Notes: a model not told the origin generated them from the letters alone. A stretch of 41,389 nt of DNA from Oligoflexia bacterium (GCA_020847095.1 JADLCR010000042.1:1-41389); one strand, 5' to 3'. Positions 25,469-33,252 are shown, numbered from the stretch's first letter. Numbers and translations: made by a program.

Positions 25469-25515
25469 TAAGTATTATTTACCGCACTAAATGTCAAATA
25501 TACTGAACATTTAGT
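25469..25515 (-). promoter_or_regulatory. Candidate promoter with overlapping 9-bp inverted repeat
   Basis: On the minus strand a perfect -35 TTGACA (25492-25497) is followed after 17 bases by a weak -10 TACTTA, 46 bases before the exported-protein ATG. The repeat ACTAAATGT (25486-25494) / ACATTTAGT (25507-25515) overlaps the -35 box and would suit an operator. Confidence 0.5.
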
Positions 25516-25894
25516 TTAAAATATACGACATTTGATGTTGAAAAACGGCAAATCGAATGTGTTCAACGATGAAACGACAAATTTTAAGCTCCTTTTTATT
25601 TAAAATTAATTTGCCGTCTTGAACTGAGTAGCCATACGGAGGATTACTGATGCGGTAATTTTCAGGGTTTTTGGATCTTAGTTGGTAAGACTGATCTACC
25701 AGAATTCCCATCGCCCGCAGTCGACTGGCAATGGTCATTCTTGAGACCTGAAATCGTTTGGCGATTTGGACAGTGGAAAGTCCTTCTTCCACGTTTGTGT
25801 ACACCTGCGTCGTCACATCCTCGTCTCCTCGCATCTGAGGCCATTTTGTGCGTTTGAGGTAGTTGTTGGTGGTTGGAGTTGGAACTGGGATCAA
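25511..25894 (-). CDS. HTH protein with recombinase-like C-terminal segment (probable recombinase fragment)
   Basis: 127 residues from a TTG, or 107 from an internal ATG (MRGDEDVTTQVYTN). A resolvase-like HTH (LSTVQIAKRFQVSRMTIASR) is followed by ISNPPYGYSVQDGKLILNKK and ELKICRFIVEH, which resemble the 'recombinase' domain of large serine recombinases (xPYGY...dGkl...E...). The catalytic resolvase domain with its serine is absent, so it is a fragment, a derived regulator, or a small member of this group. The first 104 bases are duplicated beside the tRNA-Arg gene (22668-22771). Confidence 0.6.
   Translation of the reverse strand: MIPVPTPTTNNYLKRTKWPQMRGDEDVTTQVYTNVEEGLSTVQIAKRFQVSRMTIASRLRAMGILVDQSYQLRSKNPENYRISNPPYGYSVQDGKLILNKKELKICRFIVEHIRFAVFQHQMSYILN
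25791..25894. repeat. Right copy of the 104-bp direct repeat
   Basis: 103 of 104 bases equal 22668-22771, in the same orientation; the one mismatch is near the right end (GGTTGGAG here, GGTTTGAG there). The two copies bound a 3,123-bp unit holding the interrupted tRNA remnant and five minus-strand genes. Recombination between them would excise the unit as a circle. Confidence 0.93.
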
Positions 25895-25952
25895 ATTTTA
25901 GCTTCAGATCTCTATCGCCATATATCGTCAAACTCAGTCGTCCCTAGGTCAT

Positions 25953-25968
25953 GTGCGCTTGTGCGCAC
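25953..25968. promoter_or_regulatory. 16-bp palindrome upstream of sigma-54 promoter
   Basis: GTGCGC-TTGT-GCGCAC, about 36 bases before the -24 element. It could be an activator (enhancer-binding protein) site, although these usually lie further upstream; it could also be a hairpin, since CCCTTTGGGATTTTTT follows. Confidence 0.4.
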
Positions 25969-26003
25969 GCCCTTTGGGATTTTTTCGTTTTTCCTTTCAC
26001 TGT

Positions 26004-26020
26004 TTGGCACATCCCTTGCC
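26004..26020 (+). promoter_or_regulatory. Near-consensus sigma-54 (-24/-12) promoter
   Basis: TTGGCACATCCCTTGCC matches the RpoN consensus TGGCAC-N5-TTGC, with exactly 10 bases between the invariant GG and GC. Orientation is toward the exported-protein gene at 26153; transcription should start near 26031, leaving a leader of about 120 bases with a GAGAATCT/AGATTCTC pairing (26055-26062 with 26103-26110). Confidence 0.72.
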
Positions 26021-26152
26021 GTTCAAGTTCCAGGGGACTCTATAAAATAATAAGGAGAATCTCCCCCTTCCGATACTGAACTAATTGCTCAGGTTGGCTG
26101 TAAGATTCTCAGTTGGGGACCAAGTCAATTTATTTTTTATTGGAGTAACAAA

Positions 26153-26584
26153 TTGAAAAGCTCACTCAAGATACTCTTAATACTTTTGCTGTCGTGTGCT
26201 GCGAAAGCTCAGCAGGATTCCGTGTCTTCAAACAAAACCATTTATTTAGGCTGCGGAGGCGTTAGTGGATCAATGATTATTAACGGGCAAGGACGCGGCT
26301 GTATTAATTTAGCAAACGGTCAGTTTCATTTTTTAGCGGGGATGGGCGCTGGAATTTCGTTTGGTGCATCCGCCCATGCGACAGTTTTAATTTTTCGTGG
26401 AGATGATTCTGAGGGAATTAGTGGGACTTACTGCGGCGGCCGTGTGGATTTTGCTGAAGCTCAATATGGTGCTAATTTAAATATTTATAAGCGCGTGAAG
26501 GGCAAGTCAGGATTCCTTTACGGGATAGGCTGGAGTGGGGGGGCTTCTACTTCATTGTCCGTAGATTGTATCAATATTAATTAA
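26153..26584 (+). CDS. Small exported Gly-rich protein, unknown function
   Basis: 143 residues from a TTG start with TGGAG nine bases upstream. Signal peptide KSSLKILLILLLSCAAKA; a Cys at residue 15 is not in a good lipobox. The mature part is Gly-rich and beta-like, with paired cysteines (LGCGGVSG, GRGCINL, GTYCGGR, SVDCIN), and recalls small outer-membrane or adhesin-like beta proteins (DUF992-like shape), but no family is certain. Transcription probably depends on the sigma-54 promoter at 26004, suggesting expression in a special phase or stress state. The gene stands alone. Confidence 0.65.
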   Translation: MKSSLKILLILLLSCAAKAQQDSVSSNKTIYLGCGGVSGSMIINGQGRGCINLANGQFHFLAGMGAGISFGASAHATVLIFRGDDSEGISGTYCGGRVDFAEAQYGANLNIYKRVKGKSGFLYGIGWSGGASTSLSVDCININ

Positions 26585-26715
26585 CTTCACTTGTTATTGT
26601 CTCTGTCTGAACTTGCGAAGAAAGTAGAGTGGTCCGATCAGGAGATAGATGGGATTACGCAAAAATTCTGGCCAAGTTCTTCGAATACTAGTCCAATAAT
26701 CGTGAAATCGACCTG

Positions 26716-26807
26716 GGCGCTAAGTCGCCTTACGGCTGACTCGAATAAATAGAATGGTCAAGACTGGAACAATTGCCGCTCCGTGAGGCGAAAAGCGACT
26801 TAGCGCC
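26716..26807. repeat. 92-bp imperfect palindromic element
   Basis: Perfect 13-bp ends GGCGCTAAGTCGC (26716-26728) and GCGACTTAGCGCC (26795-26807), with an inner near-match CCTTACGG/CCGTGAGG. The right end overlaps the stop codon of the minus-strand gene. It resembles a small palindromic repeat or MITE relic, or a long terminator-like hairpin without T-run. Confidence 0.7.
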
Positions 26808-27957
26808 ATTGAGTTAGAATCTCCAGGATCGCTGATCGTTGGGCTGTGGTGATCTGGGGAAGCTCATCCATTGCCTTCAGTAATGCCGGTTCGATATCAC
26901 TTGGAAGTGCCTCTCGAGCGGAGTGCTTATTATTTCCTAAATATTTTATGGAATTCCAAATCAATTGATCACCTAAACGGACCACTATGGGAAAAGAAGT
27001 GAGCGTGAAGGCATTCGGAGGAATCTGAAGCTGCGCATTTAGAATTTTTCTGATTTGCCAAAATAATGATGGAACAAAAGATGTATCGTTGTAGGCCCCT
27101 GACTCAATCATTTTTGATGCTTGCCCAGAGCGACCTTTGAGCCGATCGAAATTCTTTCTAAAATGAGGAGCCGCATACGCCTCCGATTCAGCTCTCAACG
27201 GAGCATCGATCATGGCAGCTCCGAAGTAGTTGGCGTAATCTTCGGGGATCCAGTGATAAACTTGAGACTCCGGAAAAAGATCCCCTCGATCTGAAGCCCA
27301 ATGAAAGGCCTCATGATAAATGACCGATGGAATTTTGGCCGCGTCTAAGCCCCCGTTGGAATTTGAAATAACATTCGCGGGGAGCAAAGTTAATCCAATA
27401 CCTGGGACTGTGAGTGAAAACAGTATCGTATTTAGAATTGAACGTGGCCAATTGACGCTGGGCTTCGGAAGATGAAACCAAGTTTCTGGGCCCCATTGAC
27501 CGTCAATCGCTTCGGGAATGTGTCGAGCATTGTTGTAAGAGTTGCGGCTTGAGAAATGAGTGACGGGATTATAAGCGTGCGCCATTCGGATTCGAATGGT
27601 CATGGATTTTGAAAGCGCGTGGTTGGTTGCCTCAAGACCCTGAAAGAACAATCGCGCCCGCATGAAGTGATACAAGACGTTGCGCCCATCAAAATCGGAA
27701 AGCGGCAAGGCCTCATCACCTGTTGCTTCCACAATTCTAAAAAACCGATTCTCAAGTTTTGAATTTTCCGAATCGGAGAGTTCGAGGGCGGCAATCAAAA
27801 CCGATCGGGGTAGAATGCTTTTCCCAAACTCCACACCCGTTGTAGACACAATAACTTGATTGACGGCAAATTCGTCGTCTAAAGAAGACGAGCCGGCATG
27901 ACTAAACTTTGAATACGATAGGGAAATAAGTATGGCGATGAGTAAATTAACTGCCAC
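26800..27957 (-). CDS. Exported putative zinc metalloprotease with HEAFH motif
   Basis: 385 residues from a GTG that overlaps the preceding gene by 11 bases. Signal peptide VNLLIAILISLSYSKFSHA. HExxH motif IYHEAFHWASDRGD with His215, Glu216 and His219; Glu239 in IPEDYANYFGAA, 20 residues on, is a possible third zinc ligand. A hydrophobic stretch lies near 175-195 (LNTILFSLTVPGIGLTLLP). No disulfides are expected. Family not recognised; peptidase activity is inferred from the motif and export. The stop codon TAA lies inside the palindromic repeat at 26716-26807. Codon use is AT-leaning, as in its partner gene. Confidence 0.7.
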   Translation of the reverse strand: MAVNLLIAILISLSYSKFSHAGSSSLDDEFAVNQVIVSTTGVEFGKSILPRSVLIAALELSDSENSKLENRFFRIVEATGDEALPLSDFDGRNVLYHFMRARLFFQGLEATNHALSKSMTIRIRMAHAYNPVTHFSSRNSYNNARHIPEAIDGQWGPETWFHLPKPSVNWPRSILNTILFSLTVPGIGLTLLPANVISNSNGGLDAAKIPSVIYHEAFHWASDRGDLFPESQVYHWIPEDYANYFGAAMIDAPLRAESEAYAAPHFRKNFDRLKGRSGQASKMIESGAYNDTSFVPSLFWQIRKILNAQLQIPPNAFTLTSFPIVVRLGDQLIWNSIKYLGNNKHSAREALPSDIEPALLKAMDELPQITTAQRSAILEILTQWR

Positions 27958-28666
27958 ACTGACCTAAAGCACATTTCAAAACATGTTTCATGATGAGTCC
28001 TACAACCAAAATTCCGGCTGCGGCTCCTCCAATTGACAATAACGCCTTTGAAGCTGGCATGCTGTCAAATGTGGCGACAATAAGTGCCACCCCAATGGCA
28101 ACGCCGCCAATGGTCATGGCTAAGTCGGCTCCATCAAAGGCCGAACCAGTGGCCTTTGCGTGAGACATGATGAAAGCTAATTGTTTTTGATTAATAGCTT
28201 CGATCTTAGCCTTCAAGTTTTCTTGGGGAACTTGCCCTGGTTTAAACTTTGAAACAAACTGTTCTAACTCAAGAAGGGCTTCTGACTTGGAAGCTTCGAA
28301 TCTGTTCACGAAACGCTCAACGGCCACCTGATTTTGTTCTTTGGTGAACTGGCGCGACCCAATAAAGTCCATGGCGTGAAGTGCAAGCGCCCATCGACGA
28401 CTACTTTCATCGTTATTATAATTTAGGGAATCATTTTGGTAGTCAACGAGAAGTAGCTCCAGCTCATTTTGCATTTCGATTTTGCTAATCGTCCTCGCTT
28501 CGAGTTCAAATAACCCTTTTAGAAATCGGCTTTCAGGAAATTCGCCAACTACTCGAATGTCTTCCATTGAGACCTCAAACGTGGAATTCGTTGGAATGAA
28601 TGCAACAGCAGGAACTGTTCGCCCTACTAAGCAGATCGAAATCAAAATCGAAATTAGTGAGCGCAT
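27947..28666 (-). CDS. Exported/membrane-anchored helical protein, partner of HEAFH gene
   Basis: 239 residues, family unknown. GGGAGA precedes the ATG; signal peptide ISILISICLVGRTVPAVA. A charged helical region (residues 40-165, e.g. EASKSEALLELEQFV) is followed by two hydrophobic helices (MTIGGVAIGVALIVATF and LSIGGAAAGILVVGLIM) and a short tail with two Cys (KCALGQCGS). The glycine-zipper-like helices are the sort seen in small pore or anchor proteins. Its stop region contains the start of the HEAFH gene (11-base overlap), so the two work or are at least made together. Confidence 0.68.
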   Translation of the reverse strand: MRSLISILISICLVGRTVPAVAFIPTNSTFEVSMEDIRVVGEFPESRFLKGLFELEARTISKIEMQNELELLLVDYQNDSLNYNNDESSRRWALALHAMDFIGSRQFTKEQNQVAVERFVNRFEASKSEALLELEQFVSKFKPGQVPQENLKAKIEAINQKQLAFIMSHAKATGSAFDGADLAMTIGGVAIGVALIVATFDSMPASKALLSIGGAAAGILVVGLIMKHVLKCALGQCGS

Positions 28667-28943
28667 TTAGTTCTCCCGAATTCTTTTCCCTATTTGTCTT
28701 GGTAGCCAAATAGTCGAGGCAGAGTGCAAAAACAAGCCACTTTTTCGCTAAGCCTCAAGTCCGTAAGTATTCAAATGTATTCAAATATTCGCCGTCTGCT
28801 TGTTCAATGATCGTGACAAAAGCAGTCACTCCTGTAGTCGCCTTAAACAGCAACTTCTATCCATGTGCAATACGTTTTGCCAGACGGAAGTTCAAAGTTT
28901 GCAACACATGCGCAACGAATCCCTAAGAAAGATAGGAGAGCAA

Positions 28944-30725
28944 ATGAAATCGGGTTTGTTAATGTTGACGCTTATTTTGATAACTCTTGGTTTTAGGCAA
29001 GGCCATGCAGCTGAAGCTCCCACTCCTAAGGTTGTGGGCATTGTTATGCCCAAATCTTTTGGAGCGTCAAATATTCCGCGATGGATGGGAATTTTGACTT
29101 TTGGGGCGCAGTTTGAAAACTTTTACGAAGATGATCGAAAAAGTGAGTCGGTGACTTTCGTCTATAATAATGGGGCACGGCAGGAAGTGTCCGGAACTGG
29201 TTTCGGCTATTTCTTTGTCTCCTCTAAAGATGCTCAAGAAGCCATAAGTTTTTTTGTTGAGAATCAAAATAAACAGAATTTCAAAGTTCTAAAAGGGCCG
29301 AAGGTGCTTCCTCAAAATGTAGGTCGTGTTAAAAATAGGATATTTATTTTGGGAACAGAATGGTGTGCATTTTGTAAACCACGCGCCGGAATGTTCGGAC
29401 GCGCACTTTTTGGCCATTCATCGGTGGAGGTAGTTTATCTAGATATTACTGATAGTGAGGCTGATCCTGAACAGGTTCCCTTTTTAAAGGCATGGAAAGA
29501 CTCTGGTGCCTATCGGGAGGACGCGGGTTTTCCTCAAGTCATTGTCGAGGTGGACGGCCGTCCGCTTCTGGATAAAGAACGGGATGATTATCTCAACAAA
29601 CTTTTGACAGTCCAAAAGGTGGCTGTCTCCAGTCAATCAATTGATCAACAAGCGAGGTTACGACAAGACGCCCAGCTCATACAGTCAGTTCTCATGCCTT
29701 CAATGTTCACTAATGCGGGGAAAGCTGAAGAGGACTTTATTACAAAAATAAAACCAGCCGGCGTTCTGGTTTATCACCACGCAAAAGGGGCAGAAGAGAG
29801 ATCATCAATTGAGATAAAGCAAATGTTTGACCGGATTCATAAGGGTGTTGGTCGCAGTTTATTCGTTGCAGTCGATCAAGAAGGTGGAAACGTTCAACGT
29901 ATTCGCACTAAAGAATCTTGTCGGTTGCCTTCCGTGGAAATATTAGCAGGCAAGACCGACAGTCAGATTCGTCGATTTGCAGAAATAATGGCTCGGGACT
30001 TAATCCGCGCTGGTGTAAATATGAATTTCGCCCCTGTGTTAGATCTTAAAGACAATCGCAATCGAGATATCACTGGTAATCAACGTGCGATTTCAGAAGA
30101 TCCCTTGGAGGTGACTCGTGTGGCAAGTATTGTCAACGACGTTCTGTTATCAAAAGGGATTTTGACCGTCTCTAAGCACTTTCCTGGAATAGGGGCGACT
30201 GTCGATACGCATGGACAATCTGAAATCATGGATAAATCACTTCAAGAGCTCAAAGCTCGTGAACTAGTTCCATTTGTTAAAATCATGGAAAGCGGGCAAA
30301 TGCCGGGCATGTTATTGGGTCATGTAACATTGAGCGCCATTGATCCACGTTACCCAATTCCATTTTCTCGGATTGTAATAAATGATTTCATTCGAAAGCA
30401 GCTTAAGTATGATGGGTTAATTATCAATGACGGTTTTCATATGAAGGCTTCTTCAAATTTAATTCCAGAAGAAGAGGCTCCGTATCGCTCACTTATGGCT
30501 GGTGTTGCTCCCATTTTTGTTAACGCTAATTATTTGCTCAGCAGCGTAAGATATATTTTAAAGCAAATGGAAGATCCTGCGTTGCGTCCAAAGATTATTC
30601 AAGCCCTTGAATATGCGCGCACGAGGATTAATAAGGCGAGAAGCTACCTCAAACCGCACGACGACCAATCTGTTGAACCATGCAGTGCAGACGACGTCAA
30701 ATTCCTTACAGATTTGGCAAGTTGA
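28944..30725 (+). CDS. Exported thioredoxin-like domain fused to GH3 NagZ-like beta-N-acetylhexosaminidase
   Basis: 593 residues from ATG 28944, chosen for AGGAG seven bases upstream and the signal peptide that follows (LLMLTLILITLGFRQGHA); an open frame further upstream has neither. Residues about 90-230: thioredoxin fold with WCAFC (Cys141, Cys144) and a cis-Pro element GFPQVIV near 195. Residues 235-580: GH3 hexosaminidase of the NagZ kind, with VDQEGGNVQRIR near 310, KHFPGIG near 411, the His of VDTHG (His423) and nucleophile Asp496 in IINDGFHM. NagZ normally cuts N-acetylglucosamine from muropeptides in the cytoplasm; this copy is exported and redox-linked. Cell-wall cutting in the periplasm of self or prey is plausible. 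Confidence 0.83.
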   Translation: MKSGLLMLTLILITLGFRQGHAAEAPTPKVVGIVMPKSFGASNIPRWMGILTFGAQFENFYEDDRKSESVTFVYNNGARQEVSGTGFGYFFVSSKDAQEAISFFVENQNKQNFKVLKGPKVLPQNVGRVKNRIFILGTEWCAFCKPRAGMFGRALFGHSSVEVVYLDITDSEADPEQVPFLKAWKDSGAYREDAGFPQVIVEVDGRPLLDKERDDYLNKLLTVQKVAVSSQSIDQQARLRQDAQLIQSVLMPSMFTNAGKAEEDFITKIKPAGVLVYHHAKGAEERSSIEIKQMFDRIHKGVGRSLFVAVDQEGGNVQRIRTKESCRLPSVEILAGKTDSQIRRFAEIMARDLIRAGVNMNFAPVLDLKDNRNRDITGNQRAISEDPLEVTRVASIVNDVLLSKGILTVSKHFPGIGATVDTHGQSEIMDKSLQELKARELVPFVKIMESGQMPGMLLGHVTLSAIDPRYPIPFSRIVINDFIRKQLKYDGLIINDGFHMKASSNLIPEEEAPYRSLMAGVAPIFVNANYLLSSVRYILKQMEDPALRPKIIQALEYARTRINKARSYLKPHDDQSVEPCSADDVKFLTDLAS

Positions 30726-31080
30726 GGTTTTGACTAAGAGCCAAATACCAGATTAAGCCGGCATTTGGTTTTGTATCGTATCCGTGCGTATTCAAAACTT
30801 GTTCAGCAAATGCAAGTGAGAAAAATGTACTTAAGCTACCGATCGTTGACCCCATCTTAATTGTATTTAGTCGGCATTATTTTGGCTCCGTACGCAATCG
30901 TCAAAATTTGGAGGAATGATTTATGCCGAAGTTCGTATTATGCGGCGGCAAAAAGAGAAGGGTGGCAAATGAGCTTTAGGCAAATCAAACTTCCCGATGA
31001 AACTTTAAATATTCAAGAAATTTACAACAACATTAAAACCGAATGCTCAAGTGTTAACCCTTGTATTTTAGCTCGGTAAA
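30726..31080. other. Gap of 355 bases with a weak terminator and two tiny open frames
   Basis: After the GH3 gene, CCAAATACC (30741-30749) pairs with GGCATTTGG (30760-30768) with one mismatch, followed by TTTT: a modest terminator. At 30923-30979 an 18-codon frame (MPKFVLCGGKKRRVANEL) has a fine GGAGG eight bases upstream, and a 36-codon frame from ATG 30969 overlaps its end. They may be a decayed small gene or a leader peptide; not called as genes. Confidence 0.4.
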
Positions 31081-31584
31081 CTAAAACGCGTATCCAAAGC
31101 TGAAGCCCGCCCAGAAGGCAACGCCTCCGCCTCCGACTAACAAATAGGGGGCAGCCCGAAATAAGAATCCGGAGTCGCCCCGAAATTCGTAACCACCGCC
31201 AAGAACAGCGGCCACGCCAGAAGCCGATCCGCTAAATCCGCTCCCGCTTACTGTGGCCGTCACAATATCAATGCCGGCTGTCGCAAACGGGCGGTGGTTG
31301 TTGGTTTTAAAATAATAGTTTCCGTAAACAGGAATAATCAGGGCCGATGCAGAGGAACTTCCGCTGCTCGCCGAGACGTAACTGAATCCACCGCCAAGGG
31401 CGATATCTTCGCTCACCATATGATCATAGTTTATGCTCCAGCGGCCCGCGCGTCCCAAAAGCTCAATTGAAACCGCTGACTCTCGTCCAGAGGCGCTAGA
31501 ATCCGAGTAGCTGGTTTTTCGTTGCGCCAATGCGGGAAAAGTAAATGTCCCAACAACAAGTATAATTAATAAGGATCGCAGCAT
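31081..31584 (-). CDS. Putative outer-membrane beta-barrel protein
   Basis: 167 residues. GAGGAG before the ATG, signal peptide LLIILVVGTFTFPALA. The mature part alternates polar and hydrophobic residues with many Gly/Ser/Tyr (VYGNYYFKTNNHRPFATAGID, VLGGGYEFRG) and ends in GYAF, the C-terminal aromatic that BAM recognises. Size suits an 8-strand OmpA/OmpW-like barrel. Function unknown. Confidence 0.75.
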   Translation of the reverse strand: MLRSLLIILVVGTFTFPALAQRKTSYSDSSASGRESAVSIELLGRAGRWSINYDHMVSEDIALGGGFSYVSASSGSSSASALIIPVYGNYYFKTNNHRPFATAGIDIVTATVSGSGFSGSASGVAAVLGGGYEFRGDSGFLFRAAPYLLVGGGGVAFWAGFSFGYAF

Positions 31585-31724
31585 CTTTGAATCTCCTCTG
31601 TTGGCAAAAGCTTAGGCTCGAAAACCTCTTTTACGCAAATCAAAACGTAAATTGGCGTGTAGCTCCTTGCCTGAGGCCCTGATCTTGCAATACTCCCGTG
31701 AGACGGAAGCATAGGAGTTTGTAA

Positions 31725-32165
31725 ATGAAGTATATTGTAACCCTTGGACTTTTGATTTTATCAGTTTGTAGCGTTTTCACGGCCAAAGCCGAAAATTTGA
31801 TTACACTCGACGACATTGTCCTGGTGCAGGATTATTCCGATCCGGAAGAACCCTATTCATTCCCTGGAGTCATGTTAGCTCACTCGGGTCAGGCCTTTTT
31901 GGACAGAGCAAATATTATTGTAAGTGCAAATTGTGAGGGATTTTTTGTTATAAAGTTCGAACAAAATAAACCCAAATCCATTTATTGTGCCCCCAAAGGT
32001 GATCACAACGCCGCTTTCAAGGTTGCCGATGTTGAGAGGTCGGTCGAAGAATCTGAAGGACCGAGAGTGTTTCACCTGTTGAAGTATGACCAGAATCGAG
32101 TACAACTTCGTTATGAATTGGATTCAAAAAAAGCCAAACTTAGCTATTTTCTCGATATTAATTAA
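31725..32165 (+). CDS. Small exported protein, unknown function
   Basis: 146 residues; AGGAG before ATG; signal peptide IVTLGLLILSVCSVFTAKA. The mature part is acidic and beta-like (IVLVQDYSDPEEPYSFPGVML) with two cysteines (SANCEGF and SIYCAPKG) spaced for a disulfide. Not recognised. The next gene begins inside its 3' end, so the pair is coupled. Confidence 0.68.
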   Translation: MKYIVTLGLLILSVCSVFTAKAENLITLDDIVLVQDYSDPEEPYSFPGVMLAHSGQAFLDRANIIVSANCEGFFVIKFEQNKPKSIYCAPKGDHNAAFKVADVERSVEESEGPRVFHLLKYDQNRVQLRYELDSKKAKLSYFLDIN

Positions 32166-32628
32166 AGCTCAAACGGTAGTTTTTCTTGGGCACGTGTTGG
32201 CATTGCCAGCCGTGGGGTCGCGAGAGCGGCCTATTCAGCCCCAGTTTTCTTGGTGCACTTGGCCAGAGCAAAAGTGGGAATTGGATGCTCAAAGAGGCGA
32301 AACCGGCAGGCCCGTTGCGCGGTTGACGATTGACTCGGACTTTTATCATTCCGAAGCTACAAGCTCCGATGGAAAGGTCTTGTGTTTTGTCGCCACCGAA
32401 GGAATTCGAGATCGCTACTTCATCAGTTCGGACTATTTGTTGCGGTTCGTTTGTCGGGTGTTCGTCGAACCCGGAACGGTGTTGTCAAAAGAGATTTTAC
32501 TACTCAAAGATCGGGAATATTCGTCAAGCCTTCTTGCCGATGCGGTCGTTTTTCTTGATCACGATCTGCGAAAAGAATCTGGAATTGTTCGTTGTCGGGA
32601 GTCGCGCCCTAGAGTCGAAAATCAATAA
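32113..32628 (+). CDS. Small exported protein, unknown function
   Basis: 171 residues from ATG 32113, chosen because a signal-like hydrophobic stretch follows (LAIFSILIKAQTVVFLGHVLALPA); an ATG nine codons upstream is also possible. It overlaps the preceding gene by 53 bases in another frame, which is long for bacteria, but the reading frame is maintained to 32628 with protein-like composition. Four cysteines (FSWCTWPE, KVLCFVATE, FVCRVFVE, IVRCRES) suggest two disulfides. Its last bases overlap the convergent lipoprotein gene by 7. Function unknown. Confidence 0.58.
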   Translation: MNWIQKKPNLAIFSILIKAQTVVFLGHVLALPAVGSRERPIQPQFSWCTWPEQKWELDAQRGETGRPVARLTIDSDFYHSEATSSDGKVLCFVATEGIRDRYFISSDYLLRFVCRVFVEPGTVLSKEILLLKDREYSSSLLADAVVFLDHDLRKESGIVRCRESRPRVENQ

Positions 32629-33077
32629 CGACAGGTGCAGTCGTCCAAAGGTAGAGCAACTTGCGCTACGTTTGAAGGGTCTTCGGGCTTGTACTTGATG
32701 CGATACCAATATTTCTTTCCTGGCTCGACCGCTGAATCGGTTAATTCAGTTGTGGGGTGCTGCATGTCGGGATCCATAAACAACCAACCCCAAAAGTTCT
32801 GAGGGTCATTGGGGTACATATCGCCCTTTTGAACGCTATTTGAATTGGGGTTATGAGTGCACGATGAATCTCGTCTCCATTTTAAATAAATAGAAGGATT
32901 CGTGAGGGGACCAACACATTTGGCGACGAGGCAGCCATTGGGATCTGGCTCCTCGCCGGGGCAAGCGGGACCACCATGGAGGGATACATTTGACTTATCA
33001 GAGAATTGGTTTTCACCACATCCCGTATACAGCCCCAGTCCAATCAAAAATGTAAAAGCCAAAATCAGCTTCATCAC
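32622..33077 (-). CDS. Predicted lipoprotein, unknown function
   Basis: 151 residues. AAGGTG precedes tandem ATG codons. Signal peptide KLILAFTFLIGLGLYTGC with a lipobox-like YTGC, so Cys20 is the likely lipid anchor. The mature protein has several cysteines (GPACPGEE, NGCLVAKCVG, SSCTHN, DDCTCRY) and a fibronectin/Ig-like WYRIKYK near the C-terminus. Not recognised as a family. Confidence 0.72.
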   Translation of the reverse strand: MMKLILAFTFLIGLGLYTGCGENQFSDKSNVSLHGGPACPGEEPDPNGCLVAKCVGPLTNPSIYLKWRRDSSCTHNPNSNSVQKGDMYPNDPQNFWGWLFMDPDMQHPTTELTDSAVEPGKKYWYRIKYKPEDPSNVAQVALPLDDCTCRY

Positions 33078-33252
33078 ACACCTTCGAAACTAAAACAGAG
33101 CATTTGGCGTACCAGCCCAGTAAGTAACCTAATAGCTCTAACTGACAACGTTACAGTCTGATGTTCAAACTTGGTGACAGTTTTGGGCGCTGCCATGGCC
33201 TAGTTTTTGGATATATTTAGACTTGCATTGAATGACAGGAGAAAAGTTAGGA

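Noticed and set aside
22611-25894. Complete integrative element with tyrosine integrase at tRNA-Arg
   Set aside because: No integrase, excisionase or relaxase gene is present; the only recombinase-like gene lacks the catalytic domain.
26585-26715. Possible small gene between the exported protein and the palindrome
   Set aside because: Longest plus-strand frame with an ATG is 16 codons, and the minus-strand frame lacks a start and a ribosome-binding site.
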